Assembly (NCBI GenBank): GCA_025354845.1
Contig: JANXMD010000002.1
Location: 1 to 6,695, forward strand
DNA from: Verrucomicrobiota bacterium
Lineage (GTDB): Bacteria; Verrucomicrobiota; Verrucomicrobiia; Limisphaerales; UBA9464
DNA length: 6,695 bases
Direction of reading: 5' to 3'
Position numbers and translations under genes: made by a program. The notes beneath the pieces were generated by a model. That model worked only from the letters and a program-made list of their open reading frames with translations, was not told the origin of the DNA and did no database searches. Below are positions 6,398-6,695 of the stretch, in pieces. Position 1 is the first letter of the stretch; each line of letters starts with the position of its first letter.

Positions 6398-6695
6398 TCA
6401 GAAGTTTCGGAGCATGTTGACCAGCACTCGTCGAGACAAGCCCGAGTTCTCGGTCCTCAGAGTCCAGGCGCGGACCACGCCAGGCAGGATGCCCACCACA
6501 GCGGCAGCGGCCCCGACCCCTACCGCCCCGGGACCCGGAGGAAGCATCGGCATCAGCAGGTGGCCGGTCAAAATTGCGAGCCCAGCCGCCACGGCGCCAC
6601 GCCACCACACAGTGACGAAGAGCTGGGACTGTGAGTGGTCGATCAGGATGGCGTAGCGCGAGAGGATGGGCGTCAGCGTGCCGGCGACGGTGGCG
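6398..6695 (-). CDS. Multi-spanning membrane protein C-terminus, probable polysaccharide flippase (Wzx/MATE-like)
   Basis: The minus-strand frame is open from the right edge to the TGA at 6398-6400, giving the last 98 residues of a larger protein; its start lies outside the window. The visible part begins with TLTPILSRYAILI, resembling loop sequences of polysaccharide export (Wzx-like) proteins. It then has two hydrophobic segments, AVAAGLAILTGHLLMPML and VGVGAAAAVVGILPGVVRAW, and a short basic cytosolic end (SRRVLVNMLRNF). An internal GTG at 6610 could start a 70-residue frame, but the coding character continues upstream, so I treat it as internal. Wzx-like flippases move lipid-linked oligosaccharides across the inner membrane. 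That fits the two methyltransferases after it and the nearby glycosyltransferase, but with only the tail visible a different transporter is possible. It is probably the first visible gene of this minus-strand operon. Confidence 0.7.
   Translation of the reverse strand, partial: ATVAGTLTPILSRYAILIDHSQSQLFVTVWWRGAVAAGLAILTGHLLMPMLPPGPGAVGVGAAAAVVGILPGVVRAWTLRTENSGLSRRVLVNMLRNF

Noticed and set aside
6398..6610. A separate 70-residue small membrane protein starting at GTG 6610
   Set aside because: The frame continues without a stop to the window edge, and the upstream part reads like the same membrane protein, so it is a C-terminal piece rather than a small gene.
1..6695. CRISPR arrays, insertion sequences, tRNA genes, phage or toxin-antitoxin genes
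   Set aside because: I looked for evenly spaced direct repeats, terminal inverted repeats, tRNA cloverleaf arms and short toxin-like gene pairs and saw none.

Overview
This is a GC-rich bacterial window (clearly above 60% G+C by eye) holding nine protein-coding genes packed almost end to end. I see no tRNA, rRNA, CRISPR array, insertion sequence or phage gene. The host is uncertain. High GC, mostly poor Shine-Dalgarno sites, a DUF4080-type B12/radical SAM protein next to a Cof-like HAD phosphatase, and a small TPR protein with a proline-rich tail together suggest Verrucomicrobiota or a related PVC-group lineage. That is an inference from gene style, not a proven assignment.

Left block (1-2661, minus strand): a likely operon read right to left. 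It starts with a HAD-family phosphatase (1876-2661), continues with a GNAT acetyltransferase (1397-1879) joined to it by an ATGA start/stop overlap, and ends with a cobalamin-binding-type radical SAM protein (1385 down past base 1, C-terminus outside the window). All three look like small-molecule or metabolite-modifying enzymes, but no shared pathway can be named.

Middle block (2761-4857, plus strand): it diverges from the left block across a 99-bp intergenic region. A three-repeat TPR protein (2761-3261) is followed 9 bp later by a small Rieske-type [2Fe-2S] protein (3271-3603). After a 72-bp gap comes a GT4-like glycosyltransferase (3676-4857).

Right block (4817-6695, minus strand): the C-terminal end of a multi-spanning membrane protein, probably a polysaccharide flippase (6398 to past the right edge), then a TylF/MycF-like methyltransferase (5614-6372) and a second class I SAM methyltransferase (4817-5617), the last two joined by an ATGA overlap. 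The last gene runs tail to tail into the glycosyltransferase with a 41-bp overlap. Together with the glycosyltransferase this looks like the edge of a surface-polysaccharide or glycan-modification locus: sugar transfer, sugar O-methylation and export.

Most of the window is ordinary and compact. The points most worth checking are the TPR/Rieske pairing, the uncharacterised HAD-GNAT-radical SAM operon, the paired methyltransferases beside a putative flippase, and the overlapping convergent stop ends. I found no convincing evidence of a wholly new system.
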